Assembly (NCBI GenBank): GCA_009602725.1
Contig: WELB01000196.1
Coordinates: 74,492 to 138,491 of the forward strand
Direction: 5' to 3'
DNA length: 64,000 nt
From: Spirogloea muscicola
Lineage: Eukaryota > Streptophyta > Zygnematophyceae > Spirogloeales > Spirogloeaceae
A model generated the notes under the pieces. That model made no database searches and was not told the origin of the DNA. It worked only from the letters and a program-made list of their open reading frames with translations. A program made the translations under genes and the position numbers. Each line of letters starts with the position of its first letter. Within the stretch, counting starts at the first letter, position 1. Positions 11,095 through 23,250 of the stretch are shown one piece after another.

Positions 11095-14000
11095 TCATGA
11101 GGCGGCAATGCTCGGCAGGATCTTGGCAAGCAGGTGGACTGACGCAACCATCGTAGCCAACTCTGTGAGTTGGCTATCCAGCACTGCATAAGCGTCCGCA
11201 CAGGCCTGGAGATCACCGAACCAAAACAGGGCTGTCACAAAATTGAGGGTATTGCTAGTCCACGTACCATGTAGATGATCCTGAGAAACTATCTGCAGTA
11301 ACGCCTTACTCGCTCATGAAGGTGGACCAGAAGTACAGCGACGACTGCCGAGATGCAGAGCCACGAGAGCGGCAGAGGCGACCTTGGTGCACTGAAGTAC
11401 ACGGAAGCAGTTGCGCCCCACATTGTTTGAGATGTCCAGAGGGTCCTCAATACATAGTGGATCAATGCTGGCACAAGCGAATGCACAGGCGGAAAGATGT
11501 CCAATAACCAACAACAACAAAATCGAGGGTGTGGACGATCTGGCCTTCCAGCAGGCATAAGAGGCTGGCAAGAAGCCGACAAGCTGTCCAGCCAAGTCAG
11601 ACAAACCATGACAATGAGTGAAATTTACTTCCTCAGAGCTCTGCTTCTGTGTTTCTGGGGTGTATACCTGTACACATGACTTCTTTCAACGTACATGCCC
11701 CCTCCCCGGATGCTGACGCTCATCCTCCTCGGGTCGAACACACAGCTGCACAAGTGCAACAATACCTCGGGCTCTGATCACGAGACATCTTGACCAGTAA
11801 CTGAAGCAACGATGGGCTAAATGAGCCACGGGAATACTGCTGGTCATGCCAACTATGACCTTTTGGAATCTGGATCTATGGGATCAAGCTCAGTTGAAGT
11901 TTGTCTAGCCAGGAGCTATATGCAGATGCAAGTACTCCAAGTATGCAGGAGCATTTTGACATTCAGGCAGCCGCAGCGTAGTACTACTGGACAGTACAGG
12001 TCAGAGCGGTGATGTGAATTCACTGCATTAGATTGAGTATGATGCCGAAACATAAATAGGTTCAAACTTTACCCAAAGAAGTGCAGGAAGTCCATGAGAA
12101 GGCTACCCAAGCTCTGCAGAGAGGAAACTGGAAGTCCTTCATAGACTCACACACACAGCAAGATTGCTGTACAGCTGCTAGAATCTTCAGCAGAGCAGAA
12201 TTTGCAACAGCCTCATGTGGGTGACTCATATCAACAAAGCTCTATAGCTGCTAGCACCCACAAATAGAACTGGTCATGTGATTCTAGATTATTTGCTTTG
12301 AGAGCGAACTTTTTAATCGTAGCCGCATTCAACAACTCTGCATCTAGGCACTTTAAATGAGATAACAAAGCGAGATACGTAGCTTATGACTTCCTGTGGT
12401 GCATTACCTGGGAGGGCAGATTCCGCACCAGGTGCTGCTGGTGCTGGAGAAATCGTGTAATAAGCAGCACCTAATACACAGGAAACGAGTAATTGTCAAC
12501 CCTCACCATTGACGAACTCTGCAGCTGCTATGTGTTGTGTATTTTGCAGCTAGTATCTGTGGTGGACATGACCGCAGCATTTCACCAATGTCAAAGGTCC
12601 AGACACCTCGGCAGACCAGTGACATCTAGATTGCTGTAGAGGCTGACCGTAAGGAGGGTTTGTCGATCACTCAAAGTCAGTATTTGTGTAAGTCACCTAA
12701 TGCATATACATTACTCTGGCTGTACAGGCTCTCACAGTAGAAAGCAGCAAGTCCTTCAGAGCTAACCGATACCTATGGCTTGGGAAACCAGGCTTTCTGA
12801 GACACAGTACTGCTTTGCTATTTCTGCATTGCTAGTGCTTGGATCGATGGACGTCACCAGGCAGTAGGAACTCAAGCCCCCCGTATAGGGATGGTCCAGG
12901 CTGCGGTCGGTCAGGAATTGCTTCAGCACCAACGCCAGGGGGATGATCGCTGGGAACTCCCCACAAAGCTCTCTCACCTGTAACCCTCATACAAGCTAGG
13001 TCTCTCAGGAGAAGCTAGCTTGAGGCTGACAGCCCGTGAATCACGCTTTCACATCAAGTTTTGGAAGGCTGGGTACAGAATGTGACAGGATAGTAACGAG
13101 GACAGGACAGAGATGCGGCTCCAAGCTGATGGCACATGCTGCCATTTGGCAGCAATTGCTGGCTATGATTACTTTGGCTGAGATTAGCAAAACAAGGATG
13201 TGTGGCGGCATAGAATATCATGAACAGCATGAGTATCATAATTTAACTATGAATGCATCAAGTGGGGTTCTTGATTTTCACGTACAAGCTCCGCGGTGCG
13301 AAGACCCGTGTGCGAGGGCCCCTCAAAGCTCACATCCATGCGGACGAGCATCCTACTCTCCGGCCCACCCCAGCTCATCTGGGTGCTTGACCCATCTCCA
13401 GCAACTCCGCAGACCTTTGGTGGCAGAAGCCCTCCAAGACTTGTTCCAGAGGCAGTTGATCTTGGAATCTGAGCAACAAGCTTGAGTATGGGAACCTGCA
13501 TGCATGCAGGCCTGTCAAGAGTGTTAAGTGCAGGCAACGAAAGGTCCACAATCGAGTTTCTGCGTACGTCAAGGGCTTGATATGTGTGACAAAGAAACAG
13601 CATTGGCAATCGAAGTTCACCTAACCAACACTAATTGCAGAAGTGGCCTATCAGGAAGCATGGGTGATCTCTGAGCTGGGGGGTGTCACAGACTTATTGA
13701 CTCCTGGCAATGAGGATCTCACAGTAGGATCACACAGTATGCAGCTACAAGCATTGTGCTGCCAGTCACTCACAGCAGTGTTCTCAATGATATTAATGGA
13801 GTCGCTTTTGACCCAATCCTGGTCTGCGAGGTACCTTGCTGCATGCTGCTAGATGCACAAGCTTAACTTAACGTGCTCTCAGGCAAAAGTTCATTGAACG
13901 AATAGATACTCAGCCCAACACAGCCAAGTGCACTACCTGTAGAGCTTAGAAAATTGTCACTCCAGTCAACTCTGGAGAGCTTACTTGGAGGCAGGTCTCC

Positions 14001-17000
14001 TTGATCCCATTGCGACCCTCCAGAATGCCAGCCTCCTTGATTGGTTCCTGCAGGGGGCATGGAAGAACAGACTCTTGCAGTGCGTTACTTACAGCTGCTG
14101 TGTGCACGCTAGTAAAGAGAAGACTCAATACGAGTGACTGGAGTGATTCAGATTACCTACACATGGATTGCCAGGCATATGGCTGCACTAGATGTGGTGA
14201 AAAATGAGATAGAGCAAAGAATTTTCCCCTTCAGAAGACATCAACAAAGAATTTTGGTGCATCCTCTAGATTCTACAGCCTACTGTCCTACATGCTTAGC
14301 AATGTCTCTGGTGTGTTTTGATGAGGTCTGGTTGTACAAATAATTTTCGAATTACTGAATAGCAGCAGCTTCAGGCAACAAAACATACCAGGTTGCGGAC
14401 AGGGGGCAGGCAGACCACAATGTCGACATCCGATGTGGGCAGCGCAAGGCCCGTCGCGGTGGACCCAAAGCGCTTCACCCTCGACCGGGGCCAAAGTACT
14501 TGAAGCGCGCGCGCCAGTCGCTTGATGGCCGCCGCCTGACACGGCTTGCGAGCGTGCACCTCATTCGCCACCTGTCTCGCGCCAAACGATGATCCTTATC
14601 ATGGAGTTGATGAGCTGCCATCCAGTGGCGCAACAAGCCCAACAAGTAGGGCAGGTGCTGGACCTTATGCACAACAAAGACGTGGGTATGCTCAGAAAGA
14701 TTCACAGCAAAAGATGCAGACGAGTAGACCCTCTACGCTTTTCGTCCTCCTGCACTTGATGTGCAAGTATCTGATACCTCCACACAGAAAGCCTCCATCT
14801 CCTGGTGGAGGTGACTCTCCAGGGCAACTGCAGCGGGTTGTGTTTGCCACGGCCGCATTGGCAGTTTCATGTCGGGCTGCATGGAAGCTCAGAAAAGTTA
14901 TCACAATCAAGTGGCCATTATGCTGATATTGTACATTGGTAAGAAGCACTAAACTGAGGTCACAATGCTGTACACAGGCCCCCTCATCAGTTGCTGCAAT
15001 CTGTACAGTAGTGTCCTGCACAAAAGTTGTGCAAGCAGCATCTCACTCCAGTACTTCACAAGTGCAACTACAACAATCCGGTCTTCCATGGTGCTCTAAC
15101 ATAAGACGAGTGCTTGTCGATCTTACGTGCTCTAGCGGCTCCAGAGAGAGTGGAGGTATCTGGGCCAGGGTTGGATGCAGTATCGTGACGCCCATGGGAG
15201 CCCCATGAAGCCGCCGCTTGACAGTGCGGACGGCCTTCTCGTGATCCCGGCTCACACAGGCAGTTGATATTGCTGCCGCCGCCTCCCAGTGCCGCGGGCT
15301 GGTCGACATGCCGACACAGTAGCCGCACGGGTTAGCAGAGCAAAGGAAAAGGACACGCTTTGAGGAGAGAGCTACTAGTCTCGATCTGATTGCTCAGCAT
15401 TCCACTGTCTTACCAATAAAATCTACTGATAGATGCATCATTTATCAAATCATATCCTTAGTTAAGGAGGACAAGTGCACCTGGAGCTTCCTGATCGTGC
15501 AGTCTGGAAGCTCTTGCAACGCAAGGAGGCGCCGGAAACTGGCGAAGGTGGCGGCGGCGGCGGCGGAAGGGCCGGGGGAACAGAGCGCAACACAGGTGAG
15601 GATGGCCGGTGCTTGCCGCACCGGTCACCCTCCCTCCTCCCTGCTGCGCCGCCGCCAGGCCCAAGGACAGTGCGCCCGCCTGCTGCCGCCGCTGCATCCC
15701 ACACATGCTTGGCGGAGGACTGTCGCGAAATGGGCGGCGTGGTGCTGTATCTGAAGCTCTGCAGGAGACTGCCGCTGCCACCTCCACCAGGAGCGTTGGC
15801 GACTGCCTGCACCACCGGCAGCGTCCTCAACAATATCGGCCGTAGACGTGGATCATGCAGGATCGCATCTCCGCCGCCGCCGCCGGCCCGGCCGTGACTG
15901 CCGCCCTCTGATACCCCATGGTCCTCTTTCTCTGGCAAGCACGCGGCACTCTTACCTCCACCTTCCATGCTGCCCTGCTCGACAGCTCCTTCCATCGTGC
16001 TGTCCACGTCTGGGATGTCCTTGGTGATGGTGCTGTTCTTGGTGATGAAAGCCACAAGCTCGCCTGGCGGCGCGTAGCCAAGGAGGTGGAGGTCGGCAGC
16101 TGCCGAAGCCGGCAGAGGCGACGACGAGGCGGAGGGGTGCTCAGAGTGCAGCGGCGGCTGCGGGATGAGGAGGGAGGCCGGGTGGTAGCCGCGGATGTCG
16201 TCCAGCACCGCGCCGGCGTCGGCCTCGCGCCGCGCCCACCAGCTCTCCTCGGAGCCCGCCGATGAGGAGTAGGACGCCGGGAGCTCGGCCGGCACCCCCA
16301 GGTCCGCCGCCGTCCAGTACAGCACGCCGCCGCCGAAGATCTCGTGGTAGTCCCTGTCATCGCCACAGCTGTGCTGCCCATCCTCCTCAGCCTCACTGCT
16401 GGCTATCTGGGCGGCGCCTCCATTGTTGTGGTTCCCATCTCTGAAGTGCTCTGCGGCGGCGTACACCCCGACGCCGAGTTCTGCATTGTTGTCCTGCCAG
16501 GGCGGCTCCTGGTTCCATGATGGGCTGCAGTTGCCCTCCAGCCTGTCAACCTCTTTGCTGTGAGGTGGACAACCTACCCAGCAGGGATGGTAACGATCAA
16601 CATGTAGTTTCAATTTGACATATTCAGAAAACAAATTTGCTTGTCATGACTTGGCCTATGAAATCTGGAATATCAGCTCATGTAAGGTGTCGGAGACTGT
16701 CAAAAATAGTCATCAGGAGTAAGAGGCATTGGAGCTGGGTTGCGGTCTGACAGCAAGAGATAGTGGTAAGATACGTTTTCAGTCAGTTGAAGTACATCTT
16801 GACTCTACCCCAAGTTACACCATTACTTTGATGTATTTGCAATTGGGAGCTGTACGTTGTATACAGGACTCACAGATTCTTCAAAGAAAATGGTTCCAAG
16901 TACGAACCCGAAGAGATCCCGCTGGCCACGAGTGTTGCACGCAGCTGCTGGTGGAGCAGCTCAGCATCCGAGCACCTTGGCGAGTCTGGCCGGGCCGGCA

Positions 17001-19834
17001 AGTCCTCCGCCACGGTTCTGCTGGCTGCCGGCAGCACTGGCGCAAATGCGACTACCGGGTGTGAGAAGGTAACCGGCCGGTGTGCCGATGAGCCCCAGAG
17101 TGGCCACTCATGCCAGCACCTTTGTTGGACTGGTGGCGACCAGGGCGGCAACCGCGCTGGCGGCCGTTGGTCAAGGGTCGGCATGGACACCCTGCAGGCG
17201 ATGCTGCCGGCAGGAACCTCAATCGGTGCGGACGGGGCCAGCGGCGGCTCTGACGGCAGCTGGGGCTGCGGCAGCACCAAGCTGATGGTGCCAATGCAGA
17301 TGCCCTCCAGCGGCGGCTGCCACTTGCCAGCGTCGACTCCCTCATGGCTGCCAGGCATGGCCAGGCCGCCGCTGTCCTTGGGAGCTATGGCACCTGCGCC
17401 ACCGACATCTGCCTCCTCTTGCCCGCAACTTTGGACTATGACACACTTGTCCACAACAGCATCTTCGTCATCCTGAGCACCATCATTGCTGACAGCAGCG
17501 GCGTCACCACGACAAAAGCAAGCCAAGTCATCACAGCCACAAGCCTTAATGCTGTCGCTGCGGTGGATGTCCAGTGCGCAGCACGCATTTTGTGCCTGCA
17601 GAACAGGATCATGTCAATGACATTCTTTAGTAAAACCTCAGCATGTAGAGCCTGCATAAATGAGGTACTCAATCATGAATTGACTTGCCTTCTGATGGTG
17701 CTTGGCCTGCAACACCGTGCTAGAGCTAAGGCGGCCGCCACCACCGAGCCCGTGCTTCTGCTGCTGCCTGCCCTGACGCCGGGTGGGCTGCCATAAGCCG
17801 CCATCTCCATTGCTGTCGACCCTGCCGCCGTTGTCGCTGCCAATGGCAACCTCCGCTTCGCCGGCTTGCACTGCAGCCTCTACCAGTGGCTTGCTTGCCA
17901 CCTGATTGACAGACTTGGCACGCCTTGCAGGCTTGCCACCACCTTCATGCACAACCGCAGGCACCATCTTGACGGCCTTGGCGCCCTCGGCAGCGCTCTT
18001 CTGCAATACATCCCGTTTTTTCCTCTGCTTGACCTTGGCCTTGCTCTTGCCGGCAGCCATGCCGCCCTTGCTGCCCCGGCCGGCACCTTCAACAGCGTCG
18101 CCATTGGGCAGCAGCCCCAGGAGCTCGCAGAGCACCGCCTCCCGCCGTGCGCAGCCCAGCACGTGCTGGATGCGGCCGGCCACGGCGCCGGCGCTCTCGG
18201 CGTCCCCACTGCCCAGCCGCTGCTCCCGAAGTGCCGCGCAGGAGGCCTCCCGCTGCCGGCCATCTTCGCCTCTGTTGGTGGCGGCAGCGGCGGCGGCAGC
18301 CACCCGGTGGCCATGCCGCAGGAGAGCTCCTGGGAAGTCCGACGAGGCAGCCTCCAGAAGCACCAGCAGCGCCGCCAGCCAGGGGGCAGCCGCAAATGTC
18401 GCGGCGGTGCCACGGTACTGCAGCTGCCAGCCGGGCTCCGCCGCCTCGTCAACGCTGCCGAGCAGCGACAGATCTGACTCGGCAAGCGGACAAGTCGCAG
18501 GTGAGCCCCACCAGTGGTGCGGCCGCCGCACTGGCAATGCTCGCGTAGGGGCTGTCCCGGCACGGACTCGTGCAGAGGCAGCCACAAGGCCAGCATTGGC
18601 CTGTAGAGGTCAATGAGAAACTGTCATCAGTCTCCTTCTTGAGCAGCATTTGACGTCCATCCACATGGCGGACGACAACAACGTCAAGGTGTCGATGAGG
18701 GCGAGTAAAGAGTTGCAGGTGCTCGATATGTATCATGCTCAGTATATCTGCAACCTTCGCGCATTCAGAACTGTTATACTCCAACGATAGTAAACCCCAA
18801 ATCCCTAAACCCTTAGGACCAAGTTCCTAACCCCTAATCCTATGTTTTTGCCATGGACTGTCAATCATGATGCAAGTTGCTCAGTGATGCAAGACCTCAT
18901 GGAAAGAGTGAGAGCTGAGATTCTTGGGTTGGGTTCTAAAGTCCAGGGTTTGGGGTTCAGGGTTTAGGATTCCATGTACAGGTGTTCAAATTGTGGCTGT
19001 CTTCTTAGCCTCTCCTAATGTGGTTGCAAGAATGGCCATTGGTATGACTTAGAGAGACTTAGATGTCATAGTCATTATGTTGATACCTCGTGCTTTGTGG
19101 CTGCGACGGCGGTGGCAGTCAAGGCGCGGCCGAGCGTGGCGCTGGGAAGCCCCGCGAGCCACCGCGCGAGCATGTCGTGCTCGCCCAGCCTCCGAGCAGC
19201 CGCCGCCGCCGCCGCCGCCGCCCGGAAGTTGGCCGCCACCGGCTCCTTGGCTCTCGTCCTCGCCCGGCCACGGCCGCCACCGCCGCTCGGCACGGCCCGG
19301 GGGACGGCGGCGCCCATCGCCGGGAGCGCGTCCCAGAGGCAGACCTCGAGCCGGCTGGCGACGAAGGCCGGCAGCGAGAACCAGCCGAGCGCCAGCAGCC
19401 ACGGGGCCTCGCGCTGCCAGCCGTTGGCGGCGCTGGGGCTCTGCGGGGGCTGGCGCAGGAGCTCGCCGCCGGCGAGGCCGTCGAGAAAAAAAAAAAAAAA
19501 AAAAAAAAAAAAAANNNNNNNNNNNNNNNNNNNNNNNNNNNNNNNNNNNNNNNNNNNNNNNNNNNNNNNNNNNNNNNNNNNNNNNNNNNNNNNNNNNNNN
19601 NNNNNNNNNNNNNNNNNNNNNNNNNNNNNNNNNNNNNNNNNNNNNNNNNNNNNNNNNNNNNNNNNNNNNNNNNNNNNNNNNNNNNNNNNNNNNNNNNNNN
19701 NNNNNNNNNNNNNNNNNNNNNNNNNNNNNNNNNNNNNNNNNNNNNNNCGGCGGCCGCCGCCGCCGCGCCGCCGCGCGGCTGTACACGCCCGCGTGGTCCG
19801 CCAGCGCGTCGCGCAGCCGCTGCGCGGACTCCAT
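11095..19834 (-). CDS. MEE44: MEE44-like terminal nucleotidyltransferase (Trf4/PAPD5 type) with long N-terminal region
   Basis: A large multi-exon gene read right to left, from ATG 19834-19832 to TGA 11097-11095. The C-terminal third is clear: VANEVHARKPCQAA then GSTATGLALPTSDVDIVV (14.4-14.57 kb; GS plus the two catalytic Asp), PIKEAGILEGRNGIKETCLQ (about 14.0 kb), ARYLADQDWVKSDS (13.8 kb), VPILKL and VRMDVSFEGPSHTG (13.25-13.49 kb; third catalytic Asp), PLALVLKQFL with TGGLSSY (12.9 kb), LLMDFLHFFG (12.1 kb), VFDPRRMSVS (11.7 kb), CIEDPLDISNNVGRNCF (11.4 kb). This is a nucleotidyltransferase plus PAP-associated domain, and the wording is closest, from memory, to Arabidopsis At4g00060/MEE44. 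Such enzymes add A or U tails to RNA. The N-terminal two thirds (15.5-19.8 kb) is Ala/Ser/Pro-rich with Leu-rich patches (PWLLALGWFSLPAFVASRLE at about 19.35 kb). I take it as one gene, but the exon linking IPPLSLEPLEHVR (15.15 kb) to VANEVHARK was not resolved, and the first exon contains a gap. Confidence 0.75.
18785..18970. repeat. degenerate telomere-like tracts
   Basis: CCCCAAATCCCTAAACCC at about 18790 and GGGTTTGGGGTTCAGGGTTTAGG at about 18946-18968 point in opposite orientations. They resemble TTTAGGG-type telomere repeats but are degenerate and interstitial. They lie inside the span of the nucleotidyltransferase gene, probably in an intron. Confidence 0.6.
19486..19747. other. assembly gap (233 Ns) beside a 29-base poly-A run
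   Basis: Poly-A at 19486-19514 runs straight into Ns at 19515-19747. Both lie inside the putative first exon of the minus-strand nucleotidyltransferase, in otherwise very GC-rich coding-like DNA. A poly-A run here would read as a string of Phe in the gene, which does not suit its surroundings, so it is probably a sequencing or assembly artefact at the edge of the gap. Confidence 0.9.
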
Positions 19835-19856
19835 GGAGCCCCTCCGGCAGGGGTCA

Positions 19857-19922
19857 GGTGTTAGGGTTAGGGTTCAGGGGGTCATGGTCAGAGTTTTAGG
19901 GTTTCGGGTTCAGGGTTTAAGA
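19857..19922 (-). promoter_or_regulatory. telo-box-like tract just upstream of the nucleotidyltransferase ATG
   Basis: On the plus strand this reads TTAGGGTTAGGGTTCAGG and similar units; on the coding (minus) strand it is CCCTGAACCCTAACCCTAA, ending about 23 bases before the ATG. Plant telo boxes (AAACCCTAA) occur in promoters and leaders of many nuclear genes. A matching tract lies just upstream of the HRQ1 ATG (47405-47470). Confidence 0.5.
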
Positions 19923-20794
19923 CGGAAGGTTCTGCGAGTCATCCTCCCTGGCCGGCAACGTCTCAGTGCCTCCTTGTGAGGCCGCACTGGCGCCGTCGCA
20001 ACACAGTGGCCAAGCGCGGAGATCAGTCTGCCATGGCTGCCGCTGCTCGTGTGGCCCATCTTGCCAATTTTGCGAACTAACTAGCCCAGGCTCTGTCGTG
20101 GTGGTAGTACTCGTGCATGCACTGCAGCATTGCCAAGACTTCACGCCTCTCCTTGCATCCTACTCCATCTGAGCGGAGCAAGCCTCACTTACGATGAGGC
20201 TTGCCCTTCTTCATGGTTGCGGCAAATGCTCGACTTAATACAGTTCACCCCCGACCCTGCACCTTCCCCTCTCTTTATATGTCCTTGCCTATTTACTTGG
20301 CCACACAGGCCCTCCATCACTCTATACACATATTTCCCCTTCACTTTTTGTGGCGCCATTCTTAAATCACTTCCGCTTAGATAGTGTACTGCCTTGGCTT
20401 GGCCTCCATTTCATTCCATGCACTCCGGGGGCTTCATTTTAACTCTCTCCATCGGTCCTCTTCTGTATTGTACCCGGGAATCTTGCTACTGTAGGTTATG
20501 GACTATGCGAGGATGTGCTTCCAGCTGAGATGGGCAGCATATTGCCGGCAGCATATTTGTCGTTCTTGGGCCGCTGTGTTTCTTCTCTTTTTGCAGCCTG
20601 CCTTGCTCTCACAAGTGCTTGCTCTCACGCCCTCTACTGGAAGAGTCTCTCTCTCAACTACTCGTATTTCTCTTTTGCAACTCTTCCACTTTCTTTGGTC
20701 TTGCTTGCACTCGCTTAATCCTGGTCTTTTCTTCTCTGGCTAATTCTTCTTCTATCATCAGAAAGTCTATCATTCTAGTGCTTTACTAACATCT
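19923..20794. other. spacer upstream of the nucleotidyltransferase
   Basis: No recognisable gene. It holds the upstream flank of the minus-strand nucleotidyltransferase and CT-rich DNA (20.2-20.75 kb) leading into the retrotransposon fossil. Short open frames are present but have no family resemblance. Confidence 0.5.
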
Positions 20795-21960
20795 GACATG
20801 GTTGCTTCTTCTGGAAAAGCCGACACTCGTCGATCTGTGAATGCAGATATCAACGAGGTTATGGACCCACAACTTCTTTTTGACATCACTTCTCCAGCGG
20901 CGAAGTTCACATAATTCACTATTGAACTTTTTCTTCCTGGAAATGGAAGATGGCTATGCATCTTCAGGAACGGATTTGTTGATGGTTCGATCCAGAACCA
21001 TTGGAAGATTATTCAAAATACATCTGGTCGAGGAAAAGTCATAAGGTAATATTAACTTCTTTGAAAATAGATGATAACCAGCTGGTTCAGATTCGCAATC
21101 TTAACAAAGCAAAGCACATGTGGGTAATCTTATCTCCTGTTTATGAAATGAATCATTTTAATGCAGCAGTTACGAGACTCACTATATACAGTCTGTGCTT
21201 TTAGAAGTTCTCCATGCAGGACTGCAATCCACTTTCCATACTTCTGGACACAGGCGTGCTGCTTACTAAAAATACTGCCCTTATATCGAGAAGGAGCTGA
21301 CGGAGATGATATCCATATCTTATAAACAAGCAGCAAGCAGTAGGAAATTTAATGTATATCCTTACATTAAGCTTCATCTTAGGAACTCGTCCAGACATAG
21401 CAGTAGCCGTAAGTCACGTCAGTCTATGTCTAACCCTGAATGGTTACGTTGATAGCTGTTGAACGGATCATGAGATATTTGAAGGGACGTGTGCTTGTGA
21501 ATCTTGTCCATCGACATCCTTCTTTGTCAACGTCTGATGAGTTCCAATCGAACATTTGACATGAGTAGGCTACTTCTGACTGGGCCGGTGACCTAGACAT
21601 CAGACGGTCAACAACTGGCTACTTCTTGTTGATGATGGGGGAGCTGATGTCTGGAGTAGCAAGAAACAAGCCACAGTTGCATTGTCAACAACTGAAGCAG
21701 AGTGTATGGCAGCTACACACAAACGGGCAATATGGCTCCGCGACTACTGCTGCAACTCGGTCTACATCAATCTTCAACAATAATGTACATTGGTTCACAA
21801 GGCAGTGTTGCACTGATTGCCAATCCAATCGTCCACTCACGTACCAAGCATATTGATGTTCAGTATCATCTTGCAAGAGCATGTACAACAAATGTAGTAT
21901 GAACCAAGTACTGTATTACAGCACTTCAGGTGGCGGACATACTTACCAAAGCTATTCTTA
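20795..21960 (+). mobile_element. Ty1/copia retrotransposon fossil (Gag part plus end of RT and RNase H)
   Basis: A decayed plus-strand fragment of the copia superfamily. The left part resembles the start of copia Gag (FVDGSIQNHW-like and DDNQLVQIRNLNKAK at about 20.95-21.13 kb). The right part resembles the end of reverse transcriptase (LGTRPDIAVAVSHVS at about 21.39 kb) and RNase H (STTEAECMA at about 21.69 kb, then SRTKHIDVQYHL at about 21.84 kb). Protease and integrase are not seen, so the middle is missing. It is broken in several places and looks old. Flanking long terminal repeats were not recognised. Confidence 0.75.
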
Positions 21961-21964
21961 TAGT

Positions 21965-22400
21965 CAAAATCTACCCCTTGGAGGCAGGTGTCCTGGCCCC
22001 TTGGAGAGATGGGCCAGAACACCTACCTGTGCTCTACAACAATCGAATCTGACTTCGGGAAGAGCTTTGGTACGCATGTCCGCCAGCTGAATTGCTGTAC
22101 TATGTGAATTGGTACATACTACCAAGTATTTGTGCATGCTCTCCAACAAAGTGATATCTATTGTCCATATGCTTGGTACGTGAGTGAAAGATTGGATTGT
22201 CATTCAGTGCAAGACTGCCTTGTGAATCGGAATTAGAAATAGAATTGTTGTGGAAGGTTGATGTAGACCAAGTTCTAGCAGTAGTCGTCGGAGCCATATT
22301 GCTCCTTTGCAAGAGTGCGTAGCTGCCACATATTCTGCTTCAGTTGGCAATGTGACAGTGGCTTGTTTCGAGGAGAGGCTACTTCTCCTTCTGCTGATGG
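21965..22400 (-). mobile_element. second Ty1/copia fossil, RNase H end, opposite orientation
   Basis: Read on the minus strand from about 22.38 kb leftward, this resembles the RNase H end of a copia element: GAIWLRRLL-like, then DSQGSLALNDNPIFHSRTKH, then QLADMRTKALPEV. It lies tail to tail with the first fossil and is similar enough to be from the same or a sister family. It is a broken, internally incomplete remnant; no terminal repeat was recognised. Confidence 0.7.
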
Positions 22401-22470
22401 ATCAAGTGCACCCACTTCCCTTCTCCTACCCTCCTTTTTGGAACTCTGCCATCTGATTTTTAGACATCAA

Positions 22471-23250
22471 TTAGCGACCTTTATGTATTGACCCGTGGTC
22501 ACTGAGCGGGTCAATCTGTAGTGGGTGATGTACGTCGTCAGATGTGCTTGCCCTTGGTACTTGGCCATTCGTTTGTTGTTTTTAAGTACACAAACAAATA
22601 TGTCTACCCAAGATCCTGCCCCACTTCCATTCTCCCAGTTTCCTTCAAGTAAGCCGGCCGCCGCCTCCATGCCGGCGGCCATCGCCTCGACGCTCGCCGC
22701 CGTCAGCGCCGCGCAGACGTAGCACCCGTTGCTCGCCATGGCGCGGGGCGACGGCCGGAGCCCACTGCCGCTGGCCGTCTAGCCGTCTCTTCGTGCACGC
22801 TAGTCCAGCCTCGATGGTCAGCGGCAGCGCTAGGGGTACTGCCGTGCTGGTCGGGTATGAGGCAAGTTGCAAAGCGAAGCTCTCTGAAGTCTTAACCACA
22901 ATATCAAAATAGCAAAATTTCCCAAACAGTGTACTTGCGTTGGCCTCCCTCTTAATCCATGCACACCGCGCGCCTTCTCGCTCTCATTTCGGCGCTGGTC
23001 AAAAACACAATGCTACACTGATGTTCCTGCCGTTTGATCCAATTTGACGCATTGAGTTGGCTCTGGAATCTGGAGGGAAAGAGCTGTTCCCATTGACATT
23101 GGGCGTGTATTGACTGATGTAGGGCCTGTGTGGCCATGTGGAAAGGCAATTAATAAAAGGCAAGCACATCGACAGGTGTACACACATGCTTCTTAGCTGA
23201 CCCGCTCAGTGACTTCGAGTCAGCTCGTAGAGGTCGCTTACTGGTGCCAG
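22471..23250. repeat. inverted pair of the GACCCG/GCGGGTC repeat around 0.55 kb
   Basis: The left copy (22471-22570) matches the repeat at 5926-6026. The right copy (about 23122-23250) is on the opposite strand: its complement reads AAGCGACCTC, then AGTCACTGAGCGGGTCAG, then GATGTGCTTGCC. Together they look like imperfect inverted ends of one insertion, or two independent copies. Between them lies a GC-rich patch (22650-22900) that codes on the minus strand for an Ala-rich stretch (ATG at 22739) without known resemblance. Confidence 0.55.

Noticed and set aside
19486-19514. Poly-A run as the tail of a retrocopy or SINE
   Set aside because: It abuts an assembly gap, has no target-site duplication in view and sits in a coding exon; an artefact is more likely.
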